Positions 7,450-16,511 of a stretch of 64,000 nucleotides of DNA are shown piece after piece (within the stretch, counting starts at the first letter, position 1; each line of letters opens with the position of its first letter). The position numbers and the translations under genes were made by a program. Where the stretch lies: the NCBI GenBank assembly GCA_031826515.1, contig CP134536.1:2982501-3046500 (forward strand). Direction: 5' to 3'. The notes beneath the pieces are model-generated. The model saw only the letters and a list, made by a program, of their open reading frames with translations. It made no database searches and had not been told where the DNA came from. The DNA comes from Flavobacteriaceae bacterium HL-DH10. GTDB lineage: Bacteria > Bacteroidota > Bacteroidia > Flavobacteriales > Flavobacteriaceae.

Positions 7450-9975
7450 TTAATCGTTTAATTTGGCTTCTAGTTTTAAATCTTCTTTCCCTATGGAAAG
7501 CATATTTGCAAACAAGCGGTAGGCACCAGATACTCCACCAGGAAATTCTCTAAAAAAGCTTAATCCTGTGTATATGTAATAGCCTTTGCCATGTTTTGCA
7601 ACCAATAAACTGCCGTCTTTTGGTGTTTCTCCTTTATCATGCATGGATAGAATAGGTATAAATTCGTTAGACCATTCATTTGGGAAATACAAACCACGTT
7701 CTTGCGTCCAACCTTCAAAATCATGTTGAGTAATTTTGTTTGGGTGGTTTAAAATAGGATGTTCTGGATTTAGAAATGTGACTTCGGCATTTTCATCGGT
7801 AACACGATCTCGAGATACTTTTAAATCATAGGGTGCTAATTGCTCTGTTTTTAGTCCGCGATTGGTATTATATTGTACAATCATATTACCACCTTGAGCA
7901 ACAAAATCAAAAAGAAGTTCTTGTTTAAATTTTAAATCTTCAACAATGTTATAAGCGCGAATTCCAATAACTATAGCATCAAATCTGCTTAATGTTTCAG
8001 CATTTATTTCTTCTGGTTTTAATACACGTACATGGTAACCAATTTGTTTTAAGCTTTCTGGAACCACATCGCCAGCACCTTGTATATAAGCAATATTTTC
8101 GCCTTTCTTTTTTATGTCTAATCGAACCACTTTGCTTTCACTTGGTAATAAAACGGTTTGAAATGGAATGTGCTCATAATTAATTTCTATAAGTTCTTTG
8201 GTAAAATCTTTGTCATTGATGTGAACAATGGGACTTATATTGCCTTCACTCTGATTTTTAGGAGGAATGACTGTAAATATAAAGGTTTGCTCTTCGCCTT
8301 TATTCGCAATGCTAACCTTTTGTTTTTCGGGATATATGTTCCAGCCATTTGGGTGACAAATTTCAATATAACCTTCTAAATTATTATGTCCAGCCTTTAC
8401 AATAACTTCAATGTCTTTTTGTTTTTCGTTTTCAAAAATGATAACTTTTTCAGAGATTTTAGCCGAAGCTTCTGGAATGATTTCAAACGGACGGTATAAT
8501 TCACCTTTATCTGGTTTTGAATAACGCTGAATGATATTTTTTGTAAAAGTAATTGGTGTGTTGTCTATTAAAAGGTTGAAATCAACATGAAAAGCTCTAG
8601 GAGTTTCAGGTAAGCCTATTAAGTTAGAATCATCTACTTGATACATGCCTAACGTTCCTTTTTTTGTTAACCAATATGGTGAAGTAGGTTGCGGCGCTTT
8701 ATCAATTTGTAATTGTTCCTTGAAAGTATATTTTGTGTTTTCGTTTAGAGTTATGTTTTTTGAAATTTTCAACTCACTACCATTTTCGATACTTTCTAGG
8801 CGGATAGGATAATTACTTCTATTTAAAACTTCAATATTTATGTTGACTGTTTCGTTTTGTGTAGCCCAATTATTTTCAGCAGAAGCTTCTAAATACAAGC
8901 CTGCACACATTTCTATAATGGATTTTAACTCTTTTGTTTTTTGAATTCTCCAATAATCATCTTCAATATTTTGAAGTAATTTGTATGCCTCTATTAACTG
9001 TGGAATATGTACTGATGGGTTTGTGAAATTAAAATTTTCTTCCACTTTATATAAAATACCACCAATAGTTTTGCCTCCTTTTACGCGATTCCACGAGGTG
9101 TCAATACCTGCGAATACATCTTCATTATTAGTTAACGGATCTCCTTTTAAAAATTCGACATATTCATTTTGAGTACCACGTTGAGATAAACGTCCGAAGC
9201 CTTGACTTAAATGTTGACTACTGGCAATAGACGCCACTTCATTATTAGACAATCCTTTTAGGGCATAATATGTGCCTATATCAAAATGTATCATTTTGCT
9301 TTTATCGGCGGCATCAAATTTTTCTTGACTACCATAAAACCAATAACTTGTGTTAAAGAATAATCGTTTTGGTTGCCAGATACTTGTTTGTTTGAGTTGA
9401 GTTGGATAGGCTGTTTTTTTGTTGGCAAGATCAAAAGCTTCAAAACTTAACATGGCAGAACTGGTATGGTGTCCATGTGTAGTCCCTGGACTTCTATGAT
9501 CGAATCGATTGATAATAATATCGGGTTTAAAACGTCTGATAGCTAAAACAACATCGCTTAAAACCGCATCTTTATTCCAAATAGCAAGCGTTTCATCTGG
9601 GTGTTTTGAGTAACCAAAATCGTTAGCTCTTGTAAACATTTGTTCGCCACCATCAATACGTCTTGCGGCGAGAAGTTCTTGAGTTCTAATAACACCTAAT
9701 AGTTCTCTAATCTCTGGACCAATAAGGTTTTGTCCGCCATCACCACGTGTTAATGCTAAATACCCTGTTCTGGCTTTTACATGATTAGACATGTATGCAA
9801 TAAGTCGAGTATTTTCATCATCTGGATGTGCTGCTATATACAATACAGAACCTAAAAAGTTGAGTTTTTGTATAGATTCGTATATTTGAGAAGATGAAGG
9901 TGTTTTTGGTTTTTGAGCTTGTAAAAGCGAAAAGGAAAGTAATGTTATAATAAAAGAAAATATAACTTTTTTCAT
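7450..9975 (-). CDS. Secreted PIG-L family deacetylase, large multidomain form
   Basis: 841 residues from the ATG at 9975, which begins a good Sec signal (MKKVIFSFIITLLSFSLLQAQ). Residues 40-290 are the PIG-L/LmbE zinc deacetylase fold: HPDDE at 50-54 and GTTHGHHTSSAML with the third metal histidine. The middle is beta-rich, with a NEW3-like alpha-galactosidase-associated region. The last 220 residues resemble a glutamine-amidotransferase-like fold (DAIVIGIRAYN, then GGNMIVQYNTN). Family enzymes deacetylate N-acetylglucosamine-type groups. A periplasmic sugar or aminosugar substrate shared with the downstream symporter and dehydrogenase is a reasonable inference. An upstream in-frame ATG at 10017 would spoil the signal peptide. 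Confidence 0.85.
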   Translation of the reverse strand: MKKVIFSFIITLLSFSLLQAQKPKTPSSSQIYESIQKLNFLGSVLYIAAHPDDENTRLIAYMSNHVKARTGYLALTRGDGGQNLIGPEIRELLGVIRTQELLAARRIDGGEQMFTRANDFGYSKHPDETLAIWNKDAVLSDVVLAIRRFKPDIIINRFDHRSPGTTHGHHTSSAMLSFEAFDLANKKTAYPTQLKQTSIWQPKRLFFNTSYWFYGSQEKFDAADKSKMIHFDIGTYYALKGLSNNEVASIASSQHLSQGFGRLSQRGTQNEYVEFLKGDPLTNNEDVFAGIDTSWNRVKGGKTIGGILYKVEENFNFTNPSVHIPQLIEAYKLLQNIEDDYWRIQKTKELKSIIEMCAGLYLEASAENNWATQNETVNINIEVLNRSNYPIRLESIENGSELKISKNITLNENTKYTFKEQLQIDKAPQPTSPYWLTKKGTLGMYQVDDSNLIGLPETPRAFHVDFNLLIDNTPITFTKNIIQRYSKPDKGELYRPFEIIPEASAKISEKVIIFENEKQKDIEVIVKAGHNNLEGYIEICHPNGWNIYPEKQKVSIANKGEEQTFIFTVIPPKNQSEGNISPIVHINDKDFTKELIEINYEHIPFQTVLLPSESKVVRLDIKKKGENIAYIQGAGDVVPESLKQIGYHVRVLKPEEINAETLSRFDAIVIGIRAYNIVEDLKFKQELLFDFVAQGGNMIVQYNTNRGLKTEQLAPYDLKVSRDRVTDENAEVTFLNPEHPILNHPNKITQHDFEGWTQERGLYFPNEWSNEFIPILSMHDKGETPKDGSLLVAKHGKGYYIYTGLSFFREFPGGVSGAYRLFANMLSIGKEDLKLEAKLND

Positions 9976-10361
9976 ATTTATATCTAATGTTTTTTGTTGG
10001 TTACATGTATTATTCATTTAATGATTACCTAGGGTGTCAAGATATGGATGTTCCATGAACAGTTAGTTTGTTAGACTCAAATATAACAAACTAAAATAGT
10101 GAAGTCGGTACTTTTAATGTTTCTTTAACTTTAATCGAAAAGAATTTTTCCTAGTCTTTGCTTGGTTTTTCCGTTGAGATTGTTATTCCAGTGAAACCAG
10201 TAAGTTCATGAATATATTATTTTAAAATTTAAATAATTGAATAATACGGGAATCTAAAATACAGAATTTTGGTTTTTGAATTTTTTAAGTCAAAATGAAA
10301 TCACCGAAATGTCTCTATGGCTCTGTTTTTAGGATAATTGGTTTCAAGAAAGTCTTTATTT
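9976..10361. other. Intergenic region without recognised gene
   Basis: About 390 nt between corA and the PIG-L gene. I see no ORF with family resemblance, no RNA gene and no convincing terminator. It should hold the promoter for the PIG-L operon. Confidence 0.5.
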
Positions 10362-11429
10362 TTATAGCCATTTTTTGCGTTTAAAGTAAATGATCATACC
10401 AATAAAAATAGCAACCATGACTCCCCAAAGGATGAAATATGAATATTTATAGTGAAGCTCTGGAATGTACTCGAAATTCATACCGTAAATACCTGCTATA
10501 AATGTTAGAGGAATAAATATAGAAGCCATTATGGTAAGTACTTTCATAACTTCATTCATTTTATTGCTAATGGTTGTCATGTACATATCCATTAAACTCC
10601 AAATCATTTCTCGATAGATATCAATGTTTTCCGAAACTTGAACTAAGTGGTCGTAAATATCTCTGTAATAGGTTTTTGTTTTCTTTTGAATAAGTGGGCC
10701 TTCATATTTTTCAATGCGACTTATAACTTCACGAAGCGGAAAAATAGCACGTCGTACTCTAAGAATTTCCTTTTTTAAATCGCGAATATCTTTGTTAATT
10801 GTGTTATCTGTATTTCCTAAAAAAATATCGGATTCAAAATCTTCAATTTTATCACCCAAAGTTTCAATAACGCTAAAGTAATGGTCTATAATTGCATCCA
10901 TTAAAGTGTAAAGGAGATAATCAGACTTCATACTTCTTATTCTACCTTTGGCATGTCGTATTCGGTCTCTTAAAACATCAAAAACGTCACCTTCTGCTTC
11001 TTGAAAAGATAATACATAGTTTTTTCCTAAAACAAAGCTTACTTGTTCTGATATGATCTTCTCGTCTTTATCATAGTAGAGCATTTTTAAGACTACAAAT
11101 AGATAATCATCATACTCATCAATTTTTGGACGTTGTGAGATGTTTACAATATCTTCTAATACTAAAGGATGAATTTCAAAATGAGTACCTAATTTTTCAA
11201 TATCATTTACATGACTTAAACCATTTAAATTAATCCAAGTAACAGAATCGGAATACTTATAATCAAATGTTTCTTCAATAGTTTCAAGCTCTTTTTCTGT
11301 AGACTGATCTTTATTATAATCAATAGCTTCAATAAATATTTTAGAGCTAGACTTTTCTCCGGTATAAATAATACTACCTGGAACTTGACCTATTTTTTTT
11401 TGATAATTTTTGCTTCTAGTCTTTGCCAT
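10362..11429 (-). CDS. corA: CorA magnesium/cobalt transporter
   Basis: 355 residues. A large cytoplasmic alpha/beta and long-helix domain is followed by two C-terminal membrane helices. The invariant GMN motif is at 316-318 in IYGMNFEYIPEL, at the mouth of the pore. The basic tail KRKKWL ends the protein, as usual. CorA pentamers import Mg2+ (also Co2+ or Ni2+). The gene sits 20 nt downstream of the MscS gene, suggesting a small ion-homeostasis operon. Confidence 0.95.
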   Translation of the reverse strand: MAKTRSKNYQKKIGQVPGSIIYTGEKSSSKIFIEAIDYNKDQSTEKELETIEETFDYKYSDSVTWINLNGLSHVNDIEKLGTHFEIHPLVLEDIVNISQRPKIDEYDDYLFVVLKMLYYDKDEKIISEQVSFVLGKNYVLSFQEAEGDVFDVLRDRIRHAKGRIRSMKSDYLLYTLMDAIIDHYFSVIETLGDKIEDFESDIFLGNTDNTINKDIRDLKKEILRVRRAIFPLREVISRIEKYEGPLIQKKTKTYYRDIYDHLVQVSENIDIYREMIWSLMDMYMTTISNKMNEVMKVLTIMASIFIPLTFIAGIYGMNFEYIPELHYKYSYFILWGVMVAIFIGMIIYFKRKKWL

Positions 11430-11449
11430 GATATAACTATATGTAATGT

Positions 11450-11992
11450 TTAAATAGCATCACTACCATCGTCAATAGCGTCCTTTTCTATTAAAGTTAC
11501 CGCTTTTTGTAACATTAAATTGTTTGGGTATGTTACTAAGTCGCCGTTTTCAAGACGTAAATGTAATTGGAAAGCTCTTATATCTTCAATAATCGCTGTA
11601 ATAGGAAAATCTTTATCATGTATTTCTATTTTATCTCCTACTTTATAAGGGAAGTTAAAAAACATAATAATACCCGATGTAATATTGCTTAAAATGGACC
11701 AAATGGCAAATAAGGCAATACCAATTATCGCAAAAACCGAAGAAAAAATGACTGTAAGATCTGCTAATTTGGCGCCTAGATTGTAGGATTCAATAAGTAA
11801 TGCAATTAAAAAAAGGGTAACTGTTATGTATCTGCGAATAAGCCTTATTCTAGCATCATTTATACCATTTCTTCTAGCTACTTTAGTAATAGTGAAATGG
11901 ATTATAAATCTTATAATAAGTAATGAAATTAAAATGATTCCGCTCCAAAGTAATTCACTTTGGTATTTATCAAAAAAACCAATAAAGTTCAT
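11450..11992 (-). CDS. Small MscS-type mechanosensitive channel
   Basis: 180 residues: three N-terminal membrane helices, then the MscS pore-lining and beta domain (GIALFAIWSILSNITSGIIMFFNFPYKVGDKIEI is split over residues about 95-128). The protein stops soon after the beta domain and lacks the large C-terminal cage of E. coli MscS. It likely gates under membrane tension. It lies between a lipoprotein gene and corA, same strand. Confidence 0.88.
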   Translation of the reverse strand: MNFIGFFDKYQSELLWSGIILISLLIIRFIIHFTITKVARRNGINDARIRLIRRYITVTLFLIALLIESYNLGAKLADLTVIFSSVFAIIGIALFAIWSILSNITSGIIMFFNFPYKVGDKIEIHDKDFPITAIIEDIRAFQLHLRLENGDLVTYPNNLMLQKAVTLIEKDAIDDGSDAI

Positions 11993-12044
11993 AAAGTATT
12001 ATATTTTTAATTAATACAAAGATACATTCAAAAAAAATAGTAGA

Positions 12045-12989
12045 TTAATTTATTTGAAGTGTATCTCTTAAAATGACATCTTTATTATCGTGTTTTTTCC
12101 AATAAGCAGTTTTTATTGTTTTTATGTGGGTCGCTTTTGTTGTCATTATTTTTGCTCTGTCTCCAAAACCACTTTTATAAGTCTCTTCCCAACCTAGAAT
12201 ATTATAAGGAAAACTAGTGTTAAAGTTTATACTAATTGTTCTGTTTAACTCTTGATAAGATATACTGTAAGTGTTATTTTTTAAATTAGCAACTGCTTTA
12301 TATGCTTTTATAGGAATATGTCGTAATCTGGTATATTCAAAAGAGGGGACGATTTTTAAATCGCCTGTAGGTAGAGATTTTGGATCGATACGTAATTGCG
12401 TCCATAACTCATTTTCTAAAATAGTTTTGTTTATTTTAAAACTGGTATCACCTTCATTTTCAAAATATGAATGCGACATGATTTCAAACTGCTCTTTGTT
12501 ATTAAGTTGCGTGTAAACATGTCCACACCATTCTTGAATTGAACTAGAGACTTTTATTGCATGTTTATTGTTTGAAACAGGATAAAATGTACTTTGCATG
12601 ATGGAGTATGGATACATACCCGTATTAAATTTTTTAACGGCATTTAGTTTTAATACAGCTATGTTATTTGTATTGTTTTTATCTGCTTTTACCTGTTTCT
12701 TTGGTAGGAAATCTTCGGTTACATAAATTAAAATTGCTTTTCCGTTACGTATTTCTCCATAGCGTGCTTGTTCTAGCTTGTACGATGTGATTTCGGCATT
12801 ATTAGCATACCAATAATCTTTAAATTCTTTAGAGATTTTCTTGTTATTAAAATCTTGACTTGCAACAAAATTGGAGTCTACATTTTCGTTTAAATTTTTT
12901 GAAATGCTTTCTTTTTTACACGATGTAGTTGTTATTAATACGCCTATGGCTAGCCAAAAAAGTAATTTAACTTTAGTAATCTTTTTCAT
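12045..12989 (-). CDS. Lipoprotein of unknown function, Maf-linked
   Basis: 314 residues. The N-terminus is a lipoprotein signal (FWLAIGVLITTTSC, lipid Cys at residue 24) followed by a polar linker, so export to the envelope is expected. The body has no repeat or catalytic motif that I recognise. It has the look of a mixed alpha/beta secreted domain with conserved-looking SIQEWCGHVYTQL and LRHIPIKAYKA segments. It begins 30 nt after maf on the same strand; this neighbour pairing is common in Flavobacteriaceae and has led to it being mislabelled as septum formation inhibitor in some genomes. Confidence 0.75.
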   Translation of the reverse strand: MKKITKVKLLFWLAIGVLITTTSCKKESISKNLNENVDSNFVASQDFNNKKISKEFKDYWYANNAEITSYKLEQARYGEIRNGKAILIYVTEDFLPKKQVKADKNNTNNIAVLKLNAVKKFNTGMYPYSIMQSTFYPVSNNKHAIKVSSSIQEWCGHVYTQLNNKEQFEIMSHSYFENEGDTSFKINKTILENELWTQLRIDPKSLPTGDLKIVPSFEYTRLRHIPIKAYKAVANLKNNTYSISYQELNRTISINFNTSFPYNILGWEETYKSGFGDRAKIMTTKATHIKTIKTAYWKKHDNKDVILRDTLQIN

Positions 12990-13019
12990 TGTAATGGCTT
13001 TTGTTATAAAGTTACTGAC

Positions 13020-13613
13020 TTAAGAAGTATTTGCAATGTCATTTAACGTTTTGTAAACAAGATGAATAGGTAGTCCCATGACATTAAAATAAGAGCCTTC
13101 TAATTTTGTAACTCCAATTTGTCCAATCCAATCTTGAATGCCATAAGCACCAGCTTTGTCGTAAGGTTTTGCGGTTTTTATATAGAATAAAATTTCTTCG
13201 TCGGTTAAACTTTTAAACGCTACTTTAGTAATAGCGTGCAGTGTTTTTTCGTACGTTTTTGTAGTGAAACAAACCGAAGTAATAACCTCATGAGTTTCAT
13301 TACTTAGCGATTTTAAAATACTAAACGCTTCGTTTTCATCTCTTGGTTTTCCTAATGCTTTGTTATTGTGCCAAACTATGGTGTCGCTAGTAATGAGTAT
13401 ATCGTTTTTTTGTAATTCATCTTTAAAAGGCAACGCTTTTAGTTGAGCTAAATAATTACTAATTTCAAAATGGGTTAAACGTTTTGGGTATTCTTCTTTA
13501 ATAGGTTTTAAGCGAATTTCATAATCAAGACCTAAGTTTTTAAAAAACTCTTGACGTCTAGGAGATCCCGAAGCTAAAATGATGTGATAGTCTTTAAGTT
13601 TTTCGCTTAACAT
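13020..13613 (-). CDS. maf: Maf family nucleoside triphosphate pyrophosphatase
   Basis: 197 residues with the Maf/Ham1 fold: ILASGSPRRQEFFKNLGL at the N-terminus, ILITSDTIVWHN with the catalytic Asp, and DKAGAYGIQDWIG. Family enzymes hydrolyse dTTP/UTP or modified nucleotides to the monophosphate, acting as house-cleaning enzymes and, when overexpressed, inhibiting septation. The start is 2 nt after the stop of the prenyltransferase gene, so the two genes are cotranscribed. Confidence 0.93.
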   Translation of the reverse strand: MLSEKLKDYHIILASGSPRRQEFFKNLGLDYEIRLKPIKEEYPKRLTHFEISNYLAQLKALPFKDELQKNDILITSDTIVWHNNKALGKPRDENEAFSILKSLSNETHEVITSVCFTTKTYEKTLHAITKVAFKSLTDEEILFYIKTAKPYDKAGAYGIQDWIGQIGVTKLEGSYFNVMGLPIHLVYKTLNDIANTS

Positions 13614-13615
13614 AT

Positions 13616-14530
13616 TTAAAATAAGATATACTTGTATAAAAGTAAAGAAAGCATTCCGAAAACCATAACTATTTTTAGTATACTACTAATATGATGGTAT
13701 TCTTTTTTTGTTTTTGCATTAAAAGATTTAATACTAATATAAAGTAATGGTCCAATAATGAAAAGCAAAAAATATCCAACAGCTATTTCGTTTTTATAAA
13801 GAGAATTTATAACATAAAAGGTTATAGAAAGTAAAGGAATAAGAGATAATACGAATAATACGTTTGTAGCTCGTGTTCTTCCTATAGCGATTGGCAGAGT
13901 ATTCATACCTGCTTTATAATCACCATCAATATCTTCTAAGTCTTTAGCAATTTCTCTCAATAAATTAATCATGAAAGCAAATACGGCATAATCGAATATT
14001 ATTTTGAAAAAGGTTAGTTGAGTTTGTTGATTTTGAAGGGTTATAGCTGGAAGTAATTCGAAAATACCAACAATTAAAATACTTAATGCAACTATAATAG
14101 AAATAATAATATTTCCTATTAGCAATGTTTGTTTTAAATAACTAGCATACACATATAGTAAAGCTGAAATAATGACAAATAAAGAGAAGAACGCATTTTT
14201 ATCTACTTTATTAGATAAGTAAAACCCAATACCAACGCCAATAACATTAAAAATAATGAATAGGGTATAAGCCGTTTTTTCTGAAATAGTTTTGCCAACA
14301 ATAAGCTTTTCAGGCTTGTTTACAAAATCGGTTTCAACATCATAAATATCATTAATAATATTTCCTGCAGCCGCAATAAAAATGGTGGCTAGTATTAAAA
14401 GAAAAATGCCTAAAGCATTAAGAGTTGTGCTTACACCAAAAGGTTCTAAAAGTGCATATTTTATTAATGATTGCACTAAGGCAATCATTAATAAGTTTTT
14501 CCAACGGATAAGGTTTAAAATGCTATGCAT
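13616..14530 (-). CDS. UbiA-type prenyltransferase (geranylgeranylglycerol-phosphate geranylgeranyltransferase-like)
   Basis: 304 residues with about eight membrane helices. The two Asp-rich motifs of the superfamily are present: NDIYDVETDFVNKPEK (first) and DLEDIDGDYKAGMNTLPI (second), which bind Mg-prenyl diphosphate. In Bacteroidetes this clade is annotated as a DGGGP synthase homologue, attaching a prenyl chain to a glycerophosphate-type acceptor; the true acceptor here is not shown. It is followed at once by maf and preceded by kdsC with an 88-nt gap holding a repeat-like element. Confidence 0.85.
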   Translation of the reverse strand: MHSILNLIRWKNLLMIALVQSLIKYALLEPFGVSTTLNALGIFLLILATIFIAAAGNIINDIYDVETDFVNKPEKLIVGKTISEKTAYTLFIIFNVIGVGIGFYLSNKVDKNAFFSLFVIISALLYVYASYLKQTLLIGNIIISIIVALSILIVGIFELLPAITLQNQQTQLTFFKIIFDYAVFAFMINLLREIAKDLEDIDGDYKAGMNTLPIAIGRTRATNVLFVLSLIPLLSITFYVINSLYKNEIAVGYFLLFIIGPLLYISIKSFNAKTKKEYHHISSILKIVMVFGMLSLLLYKYILF

Positions 14531-14559
14531 TTAGTTAAAAATGAATAGTTAATAAATTA

Positions 14560-14578
14560 GCCACGAATTCACGAATAA
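14560..14578. repeat. GCCACGAATTCACGAAT-type intergenic element
   Basis: The gap between kdsC and the prenyltransferase contains GCCACGAATTCACGAATAA. Near-identical strings recur in intergenic DNA of many Bacteroidetes (from memory, not checked). I see one copy in this window. Confidence 0.4.
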
Positions 14579-14618
14579 TCATTTTTAATTCCTGTTAACT
14601 GAGACTGAATACTAAAAC

Positions 14619-15149
14619 TTAATCGTACTTCGCGTTAAAATTACCATGCCATTTCCCTTGTACTTTAAGGACTTGTTCAATAACATCGCGAGCGGCACCT
14701 TTGCCTCCTTTTTTATGAGAAATATATTTTGAAATATTCTTGATTTCAGGAACGGCATCTTGCGGACAACAAGGTAAGCCAATACCTTTCATTACAGGGT
14801 AATCTGGAATGTCGTCACCCATATAAAGGACGTTTTCAGATTTTATATCGTTAGCGGTAAGGTATTCATCTAGCTGTTCAATTTTATTATGGGCACCTAA
14901 ATATATATCAGTAATGCCTAATCCTTTTAATCTTAAACGAACCCCTTCATTAGATCCTCCAGAAATAATACATATGTTAAATCCAGAATCAATTGCTGTT
15001 TTTAATGCATAACCGTCTTTAATACTCATTTTACGTAACAAATCCCCATTAGTTAAAACAGTAACCGAACCATCAGTTAGCACACCGTCTACATCAAAAA
15101 TAAATGTAGTAATATGATTTAAATATTCTTTATAACTTTTTTCTTCCAT
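14619..15149 (-). CDS. kdsC: 3-deoxy-D-manno-octulosonate 8-phosphate phosphatase (HAD-IIIA)
   Basis: 176 residues, the usual KdsC size. HAD motif I is IFDVDGVLTDGSV (Asp19, Asp21), motif II ISGGSNEGV, motif III/IV YMGDDIPDYPVM. The enzyme removes phosphate from KDO-8-P on the way to lipopolysaccharide inner core. The first 20 nt overlap the end of the DUF2520 gene, a pairing common in Bacteroidetes. Cytoplasmic. Confidence 0.93.
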   Translation of the reverse strand: MEEKSYKEYLNHITTFIFDVDGVLTDGSVTVLTNGDLLRKMSIKDGYALKTAIDSGFNICIISGGSNEGVRLRLKGLGITDIYLGAHNKIEQLDEYLTANDIKSENVLYMGDDIPDYPVMKGIGLPCCPQDAVPEIKNISKYISHKKGGKGAARDVIEQVLKVQGKWHGNFNAKYD

Positions 15150-15896
15150 GAGTGTGTTGTATAGAGGTTGTAAGTAATTCGTAAATGTCTTTATGGTGTT
15201 GTTCTTTTAAAAGCTTCAAGTGTTTTTTGATGGTTTTTTTATCATTACGCTTCGCAGGACCTGTTTGTGCTTTAAAAGGCGATAAGTCTTGAACTTTTTT
15301 AGCAGTTTCTAAAATAAGCGGTTTTAACATATCAAATTCGGCACCTTCACTTTCTGTTATTTCGTGTCCGATTCTATATAATTGATTCGTGAAGTTATTT
15401 ACAAAAACAGCGGCTAAATGCAATATTTTACGTTGGTCTCCATTAACTCTTTTTTTGGACTTCCAATAGCAACAGCTAGGTTTTTTATAGTAGCATAACA
15501 TTCTTTATTGATGGTTTCAAGGCATATAGGCACATTTTTAAAATCCATTTCGGCGTCTTTGCTAAATGTTTGCAGTGGATAAAATACACCACGTTTGTGT
15601 TTTTTGTCAATATCATAAACACTAACGCTTCCAGACGTGTGTACAACTAGTCTGTTTTCAAAAGGGATTTGAGAAGAAAGTTCAGCTATCGCATCATCGC
15701 TTACCGCTAGAATGTATATATCTGCATCTTTTAGTGTCGACAAATCATCTGTTATATCAACCTTGTTTTTATAAGCTTCAATAGATTTTAAGTTTCTATT
15801 AAACCATTGGTTTACAATTATATTATCTGCTTTATTAAAAGCTTTAAACAAATGTGTTGCCACATTTCCTGCGCCAAGAATTACTACTGAAATCAT
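15130..15896 (-). pseudogene. Rossmann/DUF2520 protein interrupted by a -1 frameshift
   Basis: Two overlapping reading frames make one protein of about 255 residues. Frame 1 (15896-15414) starts MISVVILGAGNVATHLFKAF, an NADP-binding Rossmann loop. Frame 2 (ending 15130) carries LHLAAVFVNNFTNQLYRIGHEI, the helical DUF2520 dimer domain. The join is at seven A residues (15456-15450, minus strand), read CCA AAA AAA GAG in frame 1. Slipping back one base gives KKRVNGDQRKILHLAAVF, restoring the family. Read as drawn, the protein stops at 160 residues. It may be a true mutation, an assembly error in the homopolymer or programmed -1 frameshifting. The relatives resemble pyrroline-5-carboxylate reductase-type oxidoreductases of unknown substrate. 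Confidence 0.85.
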
Positions 15897-15942
15897 AACG
15901 CTAAAATAAGTAAGTATTACATGATATAAAAGCCTTATAGTT

Positions 15943-15950
15943 TATCTTTG
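15943..15950 (+). promoter_or_regulatory. -7 box of the globin gene
   Basis: TATCTTTG fits TAnnTTTG exactly and ends 7 nt before the ATG at 15957. Transcription would begin almost at the start codon, giving a leaderless or near-leaderless mRNA. The -33 TTG is not convincing. Confidence 0.5.
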
Positions 15951-15956
15951 TTAACT

Positions 15957-16358
15957 ATGACAAAAAAAGATATTAGCACAAGAGAAGATATATTTTTACT
16001 CGTATCTTCTTTTTATAAAAAGGTTAGAAAGGATCCTGTTTTAGGACCGTTTTTTAATGACGCTATAAAAGATTGGGACGAGCATTTACATAAGCTAACT
16101 ACCTTTTGGGAATCCAGTCTTTTTATGACTCGAAAATTAGAGCATAAGTACAAAGGGAATCCATTAGAAGTTCATGCGAAAGTTGATAAGGACAACAATA
16201 ATTCTATAACCGAACTTCATTTTGGCTTATGGTTAAATCTTTGGTTCCAAACTATAGATGAGCTTTTTGAAGGTGATTATGCCGAAAATGCAAAACGACG
16301 TGCCAGAAAAATGGGAACCTTTTTTTATTTAAAAATTTTTGAAGCGCGAGGTGAGTAG
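15957..16358 (+). CDS. Group III truncated haemoglobin
   Basis: 133 residues from ATG 15957; an upstream TTG at 15948 falls inside the -7 box and is not a likely start. The globin fold is seen in DIFLLVSSFYKKVRKDPVLGPFF, LTTFWESSLF and ELHFGLWLNLWFQTIDELFEG, where the His in ELHFGLW is the expected proximal haem ligand. The conserved group III WLxLF-type helix is present. Group III globins are linked to oxygen or nitric oxide handling. The gene stands alone, divergent from the DUF2520 gene. Confidence 0.85.
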   Translation: MTKKDISTREDIFLLVSSFYKKVRKDPVLGPFFNDAIKDWDEHLHKLTTFWESSLFMTRKLEHKYKGNPLEVHAKVDKDNNNSITELHFGLWLNLWFQTIDELFEGDYAENAKRRARKMGTFFYLKIFEARGE

Positions 16359-16458
16359 TCTTCACTTCTTAGTCATTAGTTCTTAGTATGAAGTATTCAT
16401 TCCCTTTACTTTGGTCTTCCAGTTTGTGTCTTTGGTTTTTTTTAAGCACTTTAACACT

Positions 16459-16486
16459 TTTGAATAAACTTAAATCATTAAATTTG
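16459..16486 (+). promoter_or_regulatory. Promoter of ccsBA gene
   Basis: TTTG at 16459-16462 and TAAATTTG at 16479-16486, separated by 16 nt, slightly shorter than usual. It lies 26 nt before the ATG at 16512. Confidence 0.5.
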
Positions 16487-16511
16487 CATCTCCTTAAAAA
16501 GGGCTTATATT

